Shown here: positions 36,230 through 48,110 of the stretch, in pieces | How positions within the stretch are numbered: position 1 is the stretch's first letter | Layout: every line of letters begins with the position of its first letter | Notes under the pieces: model-generated | The model's input: only the letters and a program-made list of their open reading frames with translations | Databases searched by the model: none | Told to the model about the DNA's origin: nothing | Assembly (NCBI GenBank): GCA_022316685.1 | Contig: JAKJHU010000030.1 | Coordinates: 11,098,360 to 11,162,359 of the forward strand | Length of the DNA stretch: 64,000 nucleotides | Origin: Progne subis subis | Taxonomy: Eukaryota > Chordata > Aves > Passeriformes > Hirundinidae | Direction of reading: 5' to 3' | Translations under genes and position numbers: made by a program

Positions 36230-38790
36230 AGTTCCTTTGAATAGATGTCATTGCAGCTGCACCTCTGAAGGTCCTCACTTCAGATATGTTGAATGTAAAA
36301 ACTCAGCCTTGCTGTATGGTGCAGAACAATGCTATACTACCTCTTCCTGGTTTAAGTGGGGTTTTTTTGTTTGTTTGTTTTTTGGTTTTTGGTTTTTTTT
36401 CTTTTCAAAATCCTTAGGTTGGACAGCAAAGCCTTTCTTCTGCTGCCTAGGAGGAAAACTTTAAAATTACATTTAACAGATTCATACCTGCAGCTTTTGA
36501 GTTATTAATGTTGCTTATTATGTGTGGGAAATCCTAGTAGAAACTAAGGATACAAAGTTAAAAATTTTAAGGTATATTTAACAATACTAGTATTTCCATC
36601 AACAATTGTTTGGATGCAGTTCAAAAGGCACTTAAAATCATGAGATTAGAACTAATATGGTCTTCCTAGAATCCTTTTCTTGGATCAGACATATGGACTT
36701 TGTCTCTTTGCTTTTAAAGTAAGGGTGAATTACTTAAATCTAAGAGAATATCTTACTTTGTATCAATTGTGAATGTCATTAATATCTAATCATTGGAACA
36801 TGGACTTTAAAAATTTATTTCATAGTGAGTAAAATCAGGAGTCTCCATTTGCTTAAAAAACACCCTCTCTGTTCATAGAAAAAAGACTTCTCTTTAGAAA
36901 GAATAAAACTCATAAAGGATTCAGGGAGAGTGTAATTTCTGGTTTTTGCTATGAGGCAGCTATAATAATCACAGCCATCAAAATATATGCCCCTTTAAAA
37001 TTCCTTTTCTTCCTGAAGTGTCTACCTATGATATTCCAAACAATTGTGTCTGCCTCTTGGCACCTATTTAAGTTATCCTTGGCAAATGAAAACTGAATTA
37101 ACAATAATACTTTTTAAATCCCTAAGGCAAAATTGAAATTTATATACGTAGAGAAGAAAACAATTATTCTCCAAATGACTGGCAACACCATCTCCAGGCT
37201 ATATGGTAGCAGATGCCAGTGAAAACGATTGCACATTTCTTTATTCTCACTACATAACCTTCAGGTATGATAATTTCAGGCTCTCTGATTTTCTGGCTTA
37301 CTCTCCATACATATTACATGCACTAGCCTCAATACCAAAGGTTGCGTCTCAGTCACATACAGAATAGATGAAAAACATACCTAAAATTCAATTTATTGCA
37401 CTGGGTCACTGTATTCCATGCTGTAAATGCCACATCCCCCTGAGGAACTAAAGTGACTGCAAAGGCTGAGTCTGGCCCTTCCCAGAGACAGTAACTCAGA
37501 AAAGTCCATTGAATTTTGTCAGTTTGTGCTGTAACCTTCCTACTTGCACTGGCATATTTTTGGGCAACTTTTGACCATTTGGTTAAGTTTAACCTTTGCT
37601 AGGCCCAGGGATTTTCTCAATGCCTAGGTGGCCTTTGATCTCTTTGATCTCTTCACTTTTACTTGGAAAAATAGCTCTGCCTTGAGGGTTGCACTCACAG
37701 CTGTAAATCTGGCAACTGTGTATAAGTTCCTGTAAGGACCCTGCTTGTTTAGGGGACTTGCTTTTCTTCCTTAGTAAATTCATTGACTTAAATCCATGGG
37801 AAGCAAGTGCTCAGACATATGAATGATACATAAAATATGGATTAATAAATAATACATATCTTGTTTATCACAGTGTGTAATTTATCTAGTGTGCATTGTG
37901 GATAATGGTGGGGGTTTTATGCCCTTAATATTTGAATACACAGAATACTTTTGCAATACTTCTTGCAGTCTAAATTCTTATAGTCAGAATAAAGCAAACA
38001 TAATAAAGTATCAGGAATATTATTCAAAGTTATACTAATTTTTTCTTTACTTCTAATGATGACTCTGATCTAAAGTCAAATTAGCCTACCGAAAACAGAC
38101 TGATAGATAGGCATCATTATGTTCATATCACCAAGTATCTCAAGAATCTTCCTCTCTTCCCTGACTCTCAAGCAGAAAGACTTAATTTCTACCACTAAAG
38201 TGTTATCCCATTTCTATATACACTAACCTACCAGATTATCTACATCTATTTGTATGATAATCTGATCCTTTCCTATATTAACAATAATTTGCATAACTTG
38301 AAAATGCAGTAAATGTGCATACAATTATTTCAAATGAAAACATTATACCATTAAACAAAACTGATCCTAACAACATCTCCTGAACCACTCATTTAGTTGC
38401 TTTTGATCCTAATGATTCTTATTCATGACTTTCTTTATCAGTTTTTCAATTCTAGGAGTAATCCCATCCTACACCATTTTACACCATTTTAAATTGGAAT
38501 TTGCCTTTGCCTGAAATTCAATAGTGTTGTTTCATTGTATTACTTTTGTCTGTGTATATTGATCAAAAAGAATATTTGTTTAGAATGACATCTTTGAGGC
38601 AATGTAATTGTAATCTGTCTTCATAACAGCTAATAGGAAGTATATCAATGATATCCTAGTTCACAAAAAAAATATTATATTAGGTGAAAAACATTATTTA
38701 TCTGTTTCATAGTCCTCTGTGATTGTGTCAATTGCTTCAGCAGATTTACTTGCTGATAGTAGAGGCCTATTCTCAAATACTTAGCAATTT
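34141..38790. other. Unique AT-rich DNA, about 4.6 kb
   Basis: No exon or transposon was recognised. A33 occurs at 36195-36227, followed at 36359-36403 by a G/T-rich tract. A 109-codon frame at 36135-36464 is translated low-complexity DNA (poly-Lys, Phe-rich). A 64-codon minus-strand frame at 37589-37783 has no known domain. A short direct repeat of tacaccatttt occurs near 38471. Confidence 0.55.
36195..36227. repeat. Poly(A) homopolymer, 33 bp
   Basis: A long A run preceded by a shorter A run (36182-36192). No retroposon body was recognised upstream. Confidence 0.95.
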
Positions 38791-39580
38791 AGAATGACAG
38801 AATTATAGAATGTTTTGTGTTGGAAGAGACCTTAAAGATCATATAATTCCTATGCCCCTGCCAATAGGCAGGGACATCTTCCACTAAACCAAGTTGCTCA
38901 GAGCCCCATCCAGCCTGGTTTTGAATGCTTCTAAGGATGAAATATCCACAGCTTCCCCAGGCAGTCTATTCCTGTGCCTCGCTTCCCTCAGAAGAGTTTC
39001 TTCCTACTATCAAATGTAAATCAACTCTCTTGCAGGTTGAAAACATTACTCCTTTTCCTATCACTTCACGCCCTTGTTAAAAATCCCTCTCCCGCATTCT
39101 TGTAGATCCTTGTTAGGTACAGAAAGGCTGCTTTAGGGTCTCCGAGGAACATTCTTGGCTCCAGTCTGAATAACCCTGACATTTCCTCTGATGCAGAGAC
39201 AAGAATGTCCTGCAGGACTGTCTCAAAAGTTCTGCACAAGTCTGGGTAAATGACATCTGCTGCTCTTCCCTTAACTGACCAAAACTGTAACCCCATCATA
39301 GAAGGCCACCAATTCTGCCAAGCATGATTTGCCCTTACTGAAGACATTTTAGCTGTCACAAATCACCTCCTAGTTTTCCATGTGCCTTAGCATATTTTCC
39401 AGAAGGATCTGCTCCATGACCTTGCCAGGCACAGAGAGATTGACCTGCTTGTAGTTCCCTGGGTCCTCCTCTCTTTTTAGAAAAGGAGATTATAGTTGGG
39501 GTTTTTTTTAATATACCTTTTCCAGTCAGTGAGAACTTCCTTGTACTGCCACAAATTCAACTGTCAATATCCTTTTCATA
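38791..39580 (-). mobile_element. CR1 LINE, 3' portion, leftward, about 790 bp
   Basis: On the plus strand the element starts with agaatgacagaattatagaa and tgttggaagagaccttaaag, the reverse complement of the CR1 3' end. It continues through the gagccccatccagcctggtt block of the 3' untranslated region. The rest (about 39060-39580) corresponds to the C-terminal part of the CR1 reverse transcriptase read antisense, with landmark phrases such as cttgccaggcacagagagat and cctgcttgtagttccctggg. It is 5'-truncated, as most CR1 copies are, and its frame is broken, so it is inactive. A 97-codon minus-strand frame at 39066-39359 is part of this RT remnant, not a host gene. Confidence 0.9.
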
Positions 39581-41110
39581 AGTTTATAAGCTCTCATAAA
39601 TTTATACTTTCATAAAACCTTGAAAAGAATGTAAATAATTGACTCCTGATGATTTTGTGGAAACGATGATGCTAGATGTGTATCAGAAAGGCTTTGTAAT
39701 TTCTCACATTTGTATTCCAGATAATTTATATGAAAAACAGGATCAAGTTACATGTCCTATTGGTTTTTAAATCCTCTAATATTCCAGAATTAGTATTTTT
39801 CTATTTTAACTCCCATACCTTATGTTTTTATGGTCTTCTTAGATTATATGAAAGTGGTCACAGATCTGTTTATTTTTTTGATGATTCAGTCCCAAATATA
39901 GATATTTACATAACTCTATGCTGAAGAGATGAAAAATGTTTTAAATTAAGATGTCCTTACTTTTGTTTGGTTTCTTCCTTGTTTGGGCAACAATGAACCT
40001 CAACATGACTGATTGTACAGCTGTTGTCACAGACCTAGAACAGCAATCCTGATGTTAACCACATGTGGAATTTTTTATCCTGAGGTTATGCTGTGATTGA
40101 AGTGCTGCATTGATGTCACTAATGTATTCAAGAGGATATTTTCCATTTATTTCAAAGGACTGTAGATTCTAACACAATTTAAAATACTGAATATACTACA
40201 TATCATTCCTCCGTTGACAGAACATCTTCATCTCCAAAGCTAGCACTTATGAATCTTTTCAAACTACAGGATTACAGTACTGCATCTGATTCACAGCCTG
40301 ATAGGTAACTTCTCAGAATTTGACTGAAATGTTTCAACTCCAACCTTTGAAAACTCTCCTTTCTACAGTGAGAAATTTGTTGCCAGAAATAATTTTGGCT
40401 TTTTTCATTTGTGGGAATGTAAAAACAGTGGAGAGTTAGAAAGTGACTCAAAAATGTATTTTAGGGGCTATTTAGCTATCTTAAGATTTGTTTTAGGTAT
40501 GTCTACAATACATAAGAACTAGAGATAAGTAAGAGCAAGTTAAAATACAAAGTACCTTCTGGTTATACAAAAGCAGCAGAATTCAGTACTTCGTAATATT
40601 TCTTCACTTTGTTCAGTATATATTTTTCCCTATTTTTCTGAATAAATATAATGACTTTTAAGGACATCCCCACCCCTTAATTAAATTAAGAGGTTTGATT
40701 CTAAACATTGTAAGAACAATTTATTTTTTATCTAAATTCAGACTTCAAATATAAATGTCCAATCCAAGCTAGACATATACGATGGAGACAACTGTCTCCA
40801 GATTATTCATTAGAGATTCAAGGAAGGATGCCTATATTTCTGAGACAAAATCAATTGAACAATGCACAAATGTGCTTCACGATCTGAAGAGAAACAGTTT
40901 TCTTCTATTTTCTGACTTAGGTCATATACTTTATACAAGACCTTTAATAAGCAGATTTATGTCAGCAATTTGTTTAATAAATACTATAGTACAAGAATAG
41001 CCAGCTAGTGTTACTAGCAGTCACAGCAAAACACATATCAGTATGAAGTACATCTTAAAATTATTTTCCAAATATTTTTGACAGGGAATCTACAAAAAAT
41101 TATAGAATGC
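39581..41110. other. Unique AT-rich DNA
   Basis: No gene or repeat was recognised. Short frames (64 and 72 codons) have no domain. Confidence 0.6.
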
Positions 41111-41889
41111 TGTGTGTTAACCCTAGCAAGCAGCTCAGCCCTACACTGCCCCTCACGCACTTTCCCTGGCAAGGTAGTGGAGAGAACTGGAATGGTAAAA
41201 ATGAGCAAATTTTTGGGTTAAGACCAGTTTAACAGATAAAGTAAAGGTGTGAATTTTGGTTTTGCATCCAAGAGGGGTTTTTGTGTGTTTTTTGGGTGGT
41301 TGTAGGGGGATACAAGAATGGCTTCTATAAGAAGTTGTTAGAAGCTTCGTCCATGTCCAAGAGAACCAATGTTATCCCTGTCCTTATAAGGATCCACAAG
41401 GTTTTCATTATATTTTCTCTAGCCTGTCCAGCGAGGAGAGGGAGATATACAGTAGCTTTAGTAGTCACACTGTGTCCAGGAAGGATTAAGTCTCCACACT
41501 GTGCATGTGAACAAAACAAAACAAGTAATTCCCTCATCCCTTCCCAACAGCTGGTGTTCAGCCATCTCCAGGAAAGCACTGTATGTAAGAATCACTGAAC
41601 ATCCCCCCTTCCTGCCTCTTTCCTCCAGCTTTTACTACTGGGCACAATGTCATATGTTATAGAATATTCCTTCTCTCTGTTGGGGTCAGCTGTCCCTCAC
41701 AACTTCTTCTGGCTTCCAACCTACTCACTGCCAGGACATCATGAGACGTGATTGGTGTTGTGTAAGCATTATTCAGCAGTAGCTAAAATACTGGTGTGTT
41801 ATCAACACCATTTTGGTCACAAATCCCAATCATTGAATAACACAAGCTACTACAAGTAACACTAAATCTATCCTATTCAAACGCAGTAT
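41111..41889 (+). mobile_element. ERVL-type LTR split by another LTR
   Basis: The 5' part (41111-41249) starts tgtgtgttaaccctagcaag, with the motif order of this LTR family. The 3' part (41499-41889) resumes with gcatgtgaacaaaacaaaac and contains ccaacagctggtgttcagcc, cacaatgtcatatg, gttggggtcagctgtccctc and gtgttatcaacacc. It ends near cgcagta. The two halves fit together if 41250-41498 is removed. The same family appears reversed at 29089-29582 and as a fragment at 34067. Without the insert it is about 530 bp. Its own target-site duplication could not be confirmed. Confidence 0.78.
41250..41498 (+). mobile_element. Internally deleted ERVL-type LTR nested in another LTR
   Basis: The left end, tgaattttggttttgcatcc, followed by gtagggggatacaag and ataagaagttgttagaagct, corresponds to the U3 start of the LTR family at 44916 and 30331. 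The right end, gtagctttagtagtcacact, followed by tctccaca, corresponds to the 3' end of that family. The roughly 700 bases between these ends in the longer copies, including the R-like repeated section, are missing. Flanks aggtg and ctgtg are similar but not identical, so the target-site duplication is only suggestive. Confidence 0.7.
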
Positions 41890-44399
41890 ATAGAGGAATT
41901 AATCCCTCTCCATTGTTAAATGCATTTATAATAAATAAAGATTGAACAAGAGCTTTCAAAAATACTTAATAGACAGGCAATAAATTATAAAAATTTAAAG
42001 GATTTATTAATTAGGTCAAAAGCTTTCAAAATATTGTAAATGGTAAAAAAAATCACATTAGAGTTCTTTTTCAGCATTTTTTTCCAGAATTTTTTTTTTC
42101 CCAACTGGAAGTTAAAGAAAGTCAATAACGTGCTTTTCTAATAGCATCAGTTATTCATTTACAATCTTTCATGACATGAAGTAAGAAATTGAATAAAATA
42201 GGGAAAAATGTGAGTCATGCCTTACTTGTCTAGATGCTTCTCCTGAAGTTAGAAACATCTGTAACATTTATTTGCTACTTTAGACAAATGAATGATTTTT
42301 CATTCCCAGGGATAAACCCATTTTTAATTTAATTGAAGAGCACATAGAGTTTGTCCTCTGTAATGACTTCTGCAACTATTCTCCTTTTACTTTTTTTCTC
42401 AGGGCCCTATATCTTTAAACTGCAAAATATAAAAAGATATCCTTTTACTAATCAAAATAAGAACCAAGTTTCCAAAAATTGAATATGTATTTCATTAAAA
42501 CATACAGCAGATATACAGAAAAAATCTTAGCATTCATCATAATTCAGTATATGTGTTGATGTCAACTATGTCAGGATATATCTCACTTATCATTGCTAAA
42601 TTTACTTGGGCTTTACTTGGGTTTAGTATACTTAGTATACTTAGGCAAATTTAATGCAGAAAAATCTATGAAAGACTTTTAAATATAAAGGATTCCACGG
42701 TATGACGCTGTAAGCTTGCAAGGTCACTGTGAACCACATGCTAAAAGACTTTTTAGAGGAAATATTTCTATATTCTTTGTGCTTATATTCTTCTAATATA
42801 GAGAATTAAAAGTGAGAAAATATGTATACTGTATATTATGCTATCGGAATAAATTTTCTCTATACTTATGTATTTATATTCCTGTTGCAGATTGAGTGCA
42901 ACCCTAGGAAGACCTTTATTCTAATCCAGTATGGAATAATTTTCCTAAGTCCTTAGATTCTTAACCTCATTTACCTACAGGGGAAACACCTGCAAACAGA
43001 GCTGCAGAGTGCCCAGGAACTTTTTGAGGAGAATAGATCCAGGCAATTTCAAACTGTGGCTCATCTGACCTGTTGAACAACACCTCTGTATTCAGATAAA
43101 TATAGGACTGACAACCTACAAATCCCAGCCAATAGGATGAACTATCTTTTGCCTTTGTGCTCAAAGATTATGTCTGTATCAGACCTTTTTATCCTCACTA
43201 GTGCTGTGTGGCCGGACAAAATATAACAGGCAGCTGGAATATATATTTTTTGTGATTTTTTTTTTCAATCAACTTCTCTGCTGATTGATTTATTGCAAGT
43301 ATAGTAGGAAGTGAGACATTTATTCTCTGTCACCAAATAAATTGACTGGTCTTGAGTAAAATTTTTTATGGAAAATGACAAAATTTATGGATGGAACCTA
43401 ATTCTTTCAGAATTCCCACATCATTAGCCAGCCTTTGACTGGCTCTGTCCAGAAGACATTTGTTGGGCCCTATGATTTCTGTATGGTTTGGCATTATAAA
43501 TACCAAGGTGGAGTTGAGCTACGCTCCTGCAGAATCTCATGGTTGATCTATTTTATGTTAATGAACAGAACTGGATCTTGAACCTACTTAATATTATGCA
43601 TAGTTTATATGAAAATTCTGGCAAAAATAAATTCTATAAATGTCTAAATTCTAAATTCTTTAGAAAGATGTATTACAGCTGTTTTGTACATATGCACCAA
43701 TCACTACATTTCAAGTGTCTTCTTTCCAGCCGTGCTTAACTGTGAGTAACTTGCATGTGGAATTTCACAACTGAGTTATTTTTCCATCAAAATCATACTG
43801 CAGGAAGAGTCATCAAAGACAAGGCAAAAAGAACCATAGAGTAATGCCAAGACTACAACAATGGCTGGATAATGATCTGAAATTTCCTCCTCTACAAATA
43901 TAATTTTAAAATCTGAATTCAGGAAACTTATGAAAATGAAAAAATACTTTGCTTGACAGGACAGAGAAATTTCTGTTTATTTAATTTCTCTCATAGTGTG
44001 AGAACTATGTCAAAATATCTATCCAATAAATACTACTAAGGCCAATGGCAATTAAGCTCTAAAACACAGAATTCAGAATAGGAAAATGATCCAAGCTGGT
44101 TAGGTATGAATTATATAAAAATACATACAAAATATCTACAACCTGAAAACTCTTCTGCACTATGAGTGGCTATTCACATGAAGAATTAGTTCTATGTCTA
44201 TATCTGTTGGTAAATTATTTTCTTTGCACCTTTTAAGAGGAAAATTAAGGTTTACAGTGAGCAAGATATAAGTGGGCCATCAGCACACCAGCAATAACTT
44301 CCATGGTATGCAATAACACTTTTTTATCTGTATTATCTGACAAAAACTGCTGTTGGGAGGTTATTCTTTCCCATGTCTTAATAATATAATCCTTCCAGA
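41890..44399. other. Unique AT-rich DNA
   Basis: No gene or recognised repeat. A small local duplication of ttagtatac and acttggg words occurs near 42605-42650. Confidence 0.6.
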
Positions 44400-44915
44400 G
44401 GAAAAAAATCCACTGATGTGTGAGGACACAGTGCTCCAGATGTGTTCACACAAGTGCTGATTACGGAGTGACAATTATTTCCTGCAACATGTAGGCTGCA
44501 TTCTTGCTCATAATGTCCAGAAAGTTGTTGCCTTTCTTTGCATTTTTTTCCTGCAAAACTACTTTCTGATGAGTTGGACTGCAGCCTGTACTGGTGCATG
44601 GGATTTTTCTTCCCAAAGGCAGGATTTGGCACTTCATAGAACTTCAGTCAGACCACTCCTCCAGTCTGCTGAGGTCTCTCCAAACAGCAGTCCTACCCTC
44701 CATCCAACTGACTGCTCTATTAATTTTGTATCATCTGCAAATTAGCTATGAATACTTTCCAGCCCATCTATCAGTTTATAAACAAGTATAAATTGGTATT
44801 GGCTACACTTGGCTATTCACTGACTAAAGACAGGCTACCAGAAATGCTTTGTACTGCTGCCACAAGACACTGAGCCTGGTCATCCAGTCAAGTATCCACC
44901 TACCTTATAATCCAC
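44400..44915 (-). mobile_element. CR1 LINE fragment, leftward, left half
   Basis: The plus strand carries the antisense of a CR1 open reading frame, with landmark phrases cagtgctccagatgtg, cctgtactggtgcatggg, gaggtctctccaaacagcag, ctaccctccatccaactgac and tttgtatcatctgcaaatta. It is strongly diverged, so it is an old copy. It is interrupted at 44915 by an ERVL LTR, and the CR1 sequence resumes after the second copy of the duplicated target TCCAC at 45843-45847. It lacks the CR1 3' end here and codes for nothing intact. Confidence 0.8.
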
Positions 44916-45842
44916 TGTACTGGATTTATGTGCCCACATTTTGGCAGCAGGCGGACAGGGGTTGGCTACAGGGACTTCTGTGAGAAGCTGTTAGAAGTTT
45001 CCCTTATATATTGCCTGGTCAGTGCCAGGCAACTCCAAAACAGGCCCACCACTGGCCAAGGTCAAACCCATCAACCAGAGAGGTAAAGTCTCTGTATATA
45101 TTTAAGAAGGTAACAGTTACTGTGCAGGATCGAATTGCAGAGACGAGAGGATTGAGAACATATGAGAGAAACAGCCCTGCAGACACCCAGGTCAGTGAGG
45201 AAGGAGGGGGGCAGGAGGTGCTCCAGGTGTCAGAGCGTAGTTTCCTCTGCAGCCCTTGATGCCGACCATGGTGAGGCAGCCGTGCCTCTGAGCCCATGGA
45301 GGTTCAGGGTGGAGCAAAGATCCACGTGCAGTCCCTGACAGGTCCCATGCTGGAGCAGGTGGTGCCCAAAGCAGTTTGTGACCCCATGGGAAGCCTGTGC
45401 TGGATCAAGCTCCTGGCAGAATCCATGGAAAAGGGAGCCCATGCTGCCACAGGTTTTCTGCAAGACTTGTGTTCCCATGAGCAATGCACTCAGAGATGTG
45501 ATGAACTGACACAAAATCCATTTCCTGTTCCCCTGTGATACTGTGGAGGAGGAGGTAGAAAATATCAGTTGTGAAGCTGAAGAAGGGAGGAGTTGGGGGG
45601 AAGGTTAAGTTTTAGATTCGTTTCTGATTATCCTACTCTGATTTGATTGGCTGTAAATGAAATTATCTTTTCTCCCCAGGTTGAGTCTGTTTTGCCCATC
45701 ATGGTAACTGGTGAGTGATCTCTTCCTGCCCTTATCTTGATTCACAAGCCTTTTGCTTTATTTTCTTTTTTCTAGCTTAGGATGGGAGTGATAGAGCAGC
45801 TTTGGTGGTACCCTGGAATCCAGCCAACATCAACCCACCACT
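44916..45842 (+). mobile_element. ERVL-type solo LTR, 927 bp, with perfect 5-bp TSD, inside CR1
   Basis: The LTR starts tgtactggatttatgtgccc and ends atcaacccaccact. TCCAC is present immediately before (44911-44915) and after (45843-45847). A 5-bp duplication agrees with ERVL integration. U3 contains ggttggctacagggacttct and a TATA-like tatatatttaag at about 45096. A GC-richer R-like section with imperfect gctggagcagg repeats follows, and then the segment gatttgattggctgtaaatg and the phrase gttgagtctgttttgcccat. The expected AATAAA is degenerate (gtaaatga). No internal retroviral DNA remains. Overlapping frames of 60-94 codons within it are LTR sequence. Confidence 0.9.
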
Positions 45843-45890
45843 TCCACTGATACAAATCAAGATAAATGTTGCTGCAAAAGTAGATTTTCA
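45843..45890 (-). mobile_element. Continuation of the interrupted CR1 fragment
   Basis: After the second TCCAC the sequence tccactgatacaaatcaag fits the continuation of the antisense CR1 reading frame that stops at 44915. Only a few dozen bases are recognisable before the similarity fades. Confidence 0.5.
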
Positions 45891-47499
45891 ATGGAACAGC
45901 TATCCCGTGAGTAGTCTGGCCCAAAATTCAGTTTTGCTCAGAAGGAGTTATGAAAAAATAGAGACTTAAGGTTTTCTCTCTTAGAGACTGTATTTACACT
46001 GACACAACAGGGATTCTAGACAAGTAGCTTAGGTTACAGATCCTTAAAATGGAAAAACTTAAGTGAGATGAATCCATTCACACTTAAGAGTCTTCCATTT
46101 GAAAACTATACAGAGTGACTGACCTATCAATACCCCAGAAACAAATCCAAGTATTTCCAAAGAGGGACCTATAGACCACCAACTGGAGAGGATTTAAAGG
46201 ACAGTCAGAATACTCAGAACTGTGGAAAAATTCTCACGTAAGGAAACACTAAGACACCCTAAGTTGTTTTTCCTCTGCAGTTCTGTTTGAGTCTGTGGTG
46301 GAGAGGGCAAGAAGTAATGAACCTGAACTGCAGGAAGAAAGGTAAGAATCAGGTGTAAGGAAAAGGCAAGTAAAGGAAGCACTTGAACACGGTGCCTGAC
46401 ATAACTGTGGAATATTTCAGTCCCTTGAGAACAGACTAGAGAAAATCGTAATATGCTTTGGGGTGCCTTCAGTCTCAGGATATCTCCCAGGTTTATTTTC
46501 TATATTTGCTAGTGCTGTGGTTGTTGCATTATCAGGTATTTCTAGATAAACGTACCTCTCTTTTGTAGCTAGCTGGAGGGTAACCTTTTTCTCTCTCATC
46601 AACCATGAAGCAGATGTGTACCAGGCTATTCAATCAATCTGGATGGAAACATAAAATCTGGCCCTCAAGAACTCTTGCCTTGACAGCAGGCAGCATCACA
46701 AAATTACCATTTTTCCTTCTGACTGTTGGTAGAAAATAAACAATGCATTAATTCTTTTATAACTGATATTCAGTTCTATAAAGGAGTAATTGATTTTTTT
46801 TTTTTCCCCCATAAAGTTACTTCCAAACATGGGATTATTTAACCAATATTTACCATTCACTTTAGAATATTTAAGCAGAAATATTAGAAGTATATAAATG
46901 AAATCATCTTTAGGTACATAATAGTTTAAATTAAACAATTTTTGGTACTTGAGCCTGTCATCAACTACAATATTGTGTCAACCAGTTAAGTAAGATTAGT
47001 TATTTAATGAATGTTTCATTTATCAATGAATGAAAAGAACCTAAGCTGATCTTACTGGGAATGTGTGTGTAACAGATATGATGAGTAAGGCGCTCATTGT
47101 GAACTAGTACTTACGGCTAGTAGTCCACACCATCTATTCTTATGGATATATTTTGGGTACATACATCAAACTAAGAAACAATAGTAAAGAAATCCTAGAT
47201 GCTCATTACACTTAACAAGGATATATGGCTTATGGTTACATTTGAAAGTAAGTTTTCCCAATTCCTTTAATATATAATTTATATTTGCTTTATCTTTTAT
47301 TGGTTTAGTTCTCCTCATTGTGGACTTCAGTTCTTCGAGGAAATATTTCATACCTGTAGAGCCATCAAGGTGACCTTTAACCCAAAGGGTTGTGTCCAAC
47401 AACAAGACTAAAAATGCAGACCAGATAGCAAATGAAAATACTTTTTAGCCAGCCAATAAACAGCCCTGTCATGAACATCACAGCTGACTGGTCATCAAG

Positions 47500-48110
47500 A
47501 CACATATCCTGTGTTACCTAGAATTGTCAAGGAAAAGATCAGTGCCCCAGCAGCTCCATGGATTTTCTGTGCAAATATGGTGACTCCTGCTGCCAGCAGG
47601 GTACCCCAAGACAGATTGCTACAAATTAACAAAGAAGACATTCGCCTGGAAAAGTTCAGCAGAGGATCTATCATAACAGAAATCATCAGGCACACCCTCT
47701 ATCACAGTTGGGAAGACAAATGTATACAAACGCTTTGTTCAGATCATCTTTCCAGATTGTCAGGAGGCCAGACCCAAAATCAGTTATTACCATAGAAGTA
47801 AAATGGTTAACACTTAATTGTTATGCAAAACATGCTGGACTGTATAAATTAAGAAAATCAGTTCCTTCAGAAAAGTATGACCATTTCTCTGGATTTAGAG
47901 TATCATGAAGGGTTCCATGAGTGGTATTTTCTGGATCCAAACATGAATCTTATGTGTTGTATGAGTGGAACTTAGTGACCAGATAATGAAATTTATCAAT
48001 CGCTGAATAAACCACCACATTCTTCCATCAAAATGCAAAACCATCCAGTGGGAGCCTCAGAATGATGCAGAACAAGGCAAGCCACCAGGCGTTTTCATCA
48101 TATCCAGAAC
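47500..48110 (+). other. Possible decayed coding remnant, unidentified
   Basis: Two overlapping plus-strand frames (47511-47795, 94 codons, and 47708-47908, 66 codons) are open for longer than most of the surrounding DNA. They have mixed, soluble-protein-like composition, less low-complexity than other frames nearby, and weak continuation after stops up to about 48110. This is the pattern a frameshifted old pseudogene or unrecognised retroelement would leave. I could not name a family, and the minus strand is also partly open (47495-47695), so chance remains likely. Confidence 0.2.

Noticed and set aside
36135..36464. 109-codon open frame
   Set aside because: It translates a poly(A) run and a G/T-rich tract into poly-lysine and phenylalanine-rich sequence.
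39066..39359. 97-codon minus-strand frame as a host gene
   Set aside because: The sequence belongs to the C-terminal reverse-transcriptase region of a leftward CR1 element.
45011..45538. Cluster of 60-94-codon frames on both strands
   Set aside because: They lie within the 927-bp ERVL LTR, where the repeated GC-richer section has few stop codons.
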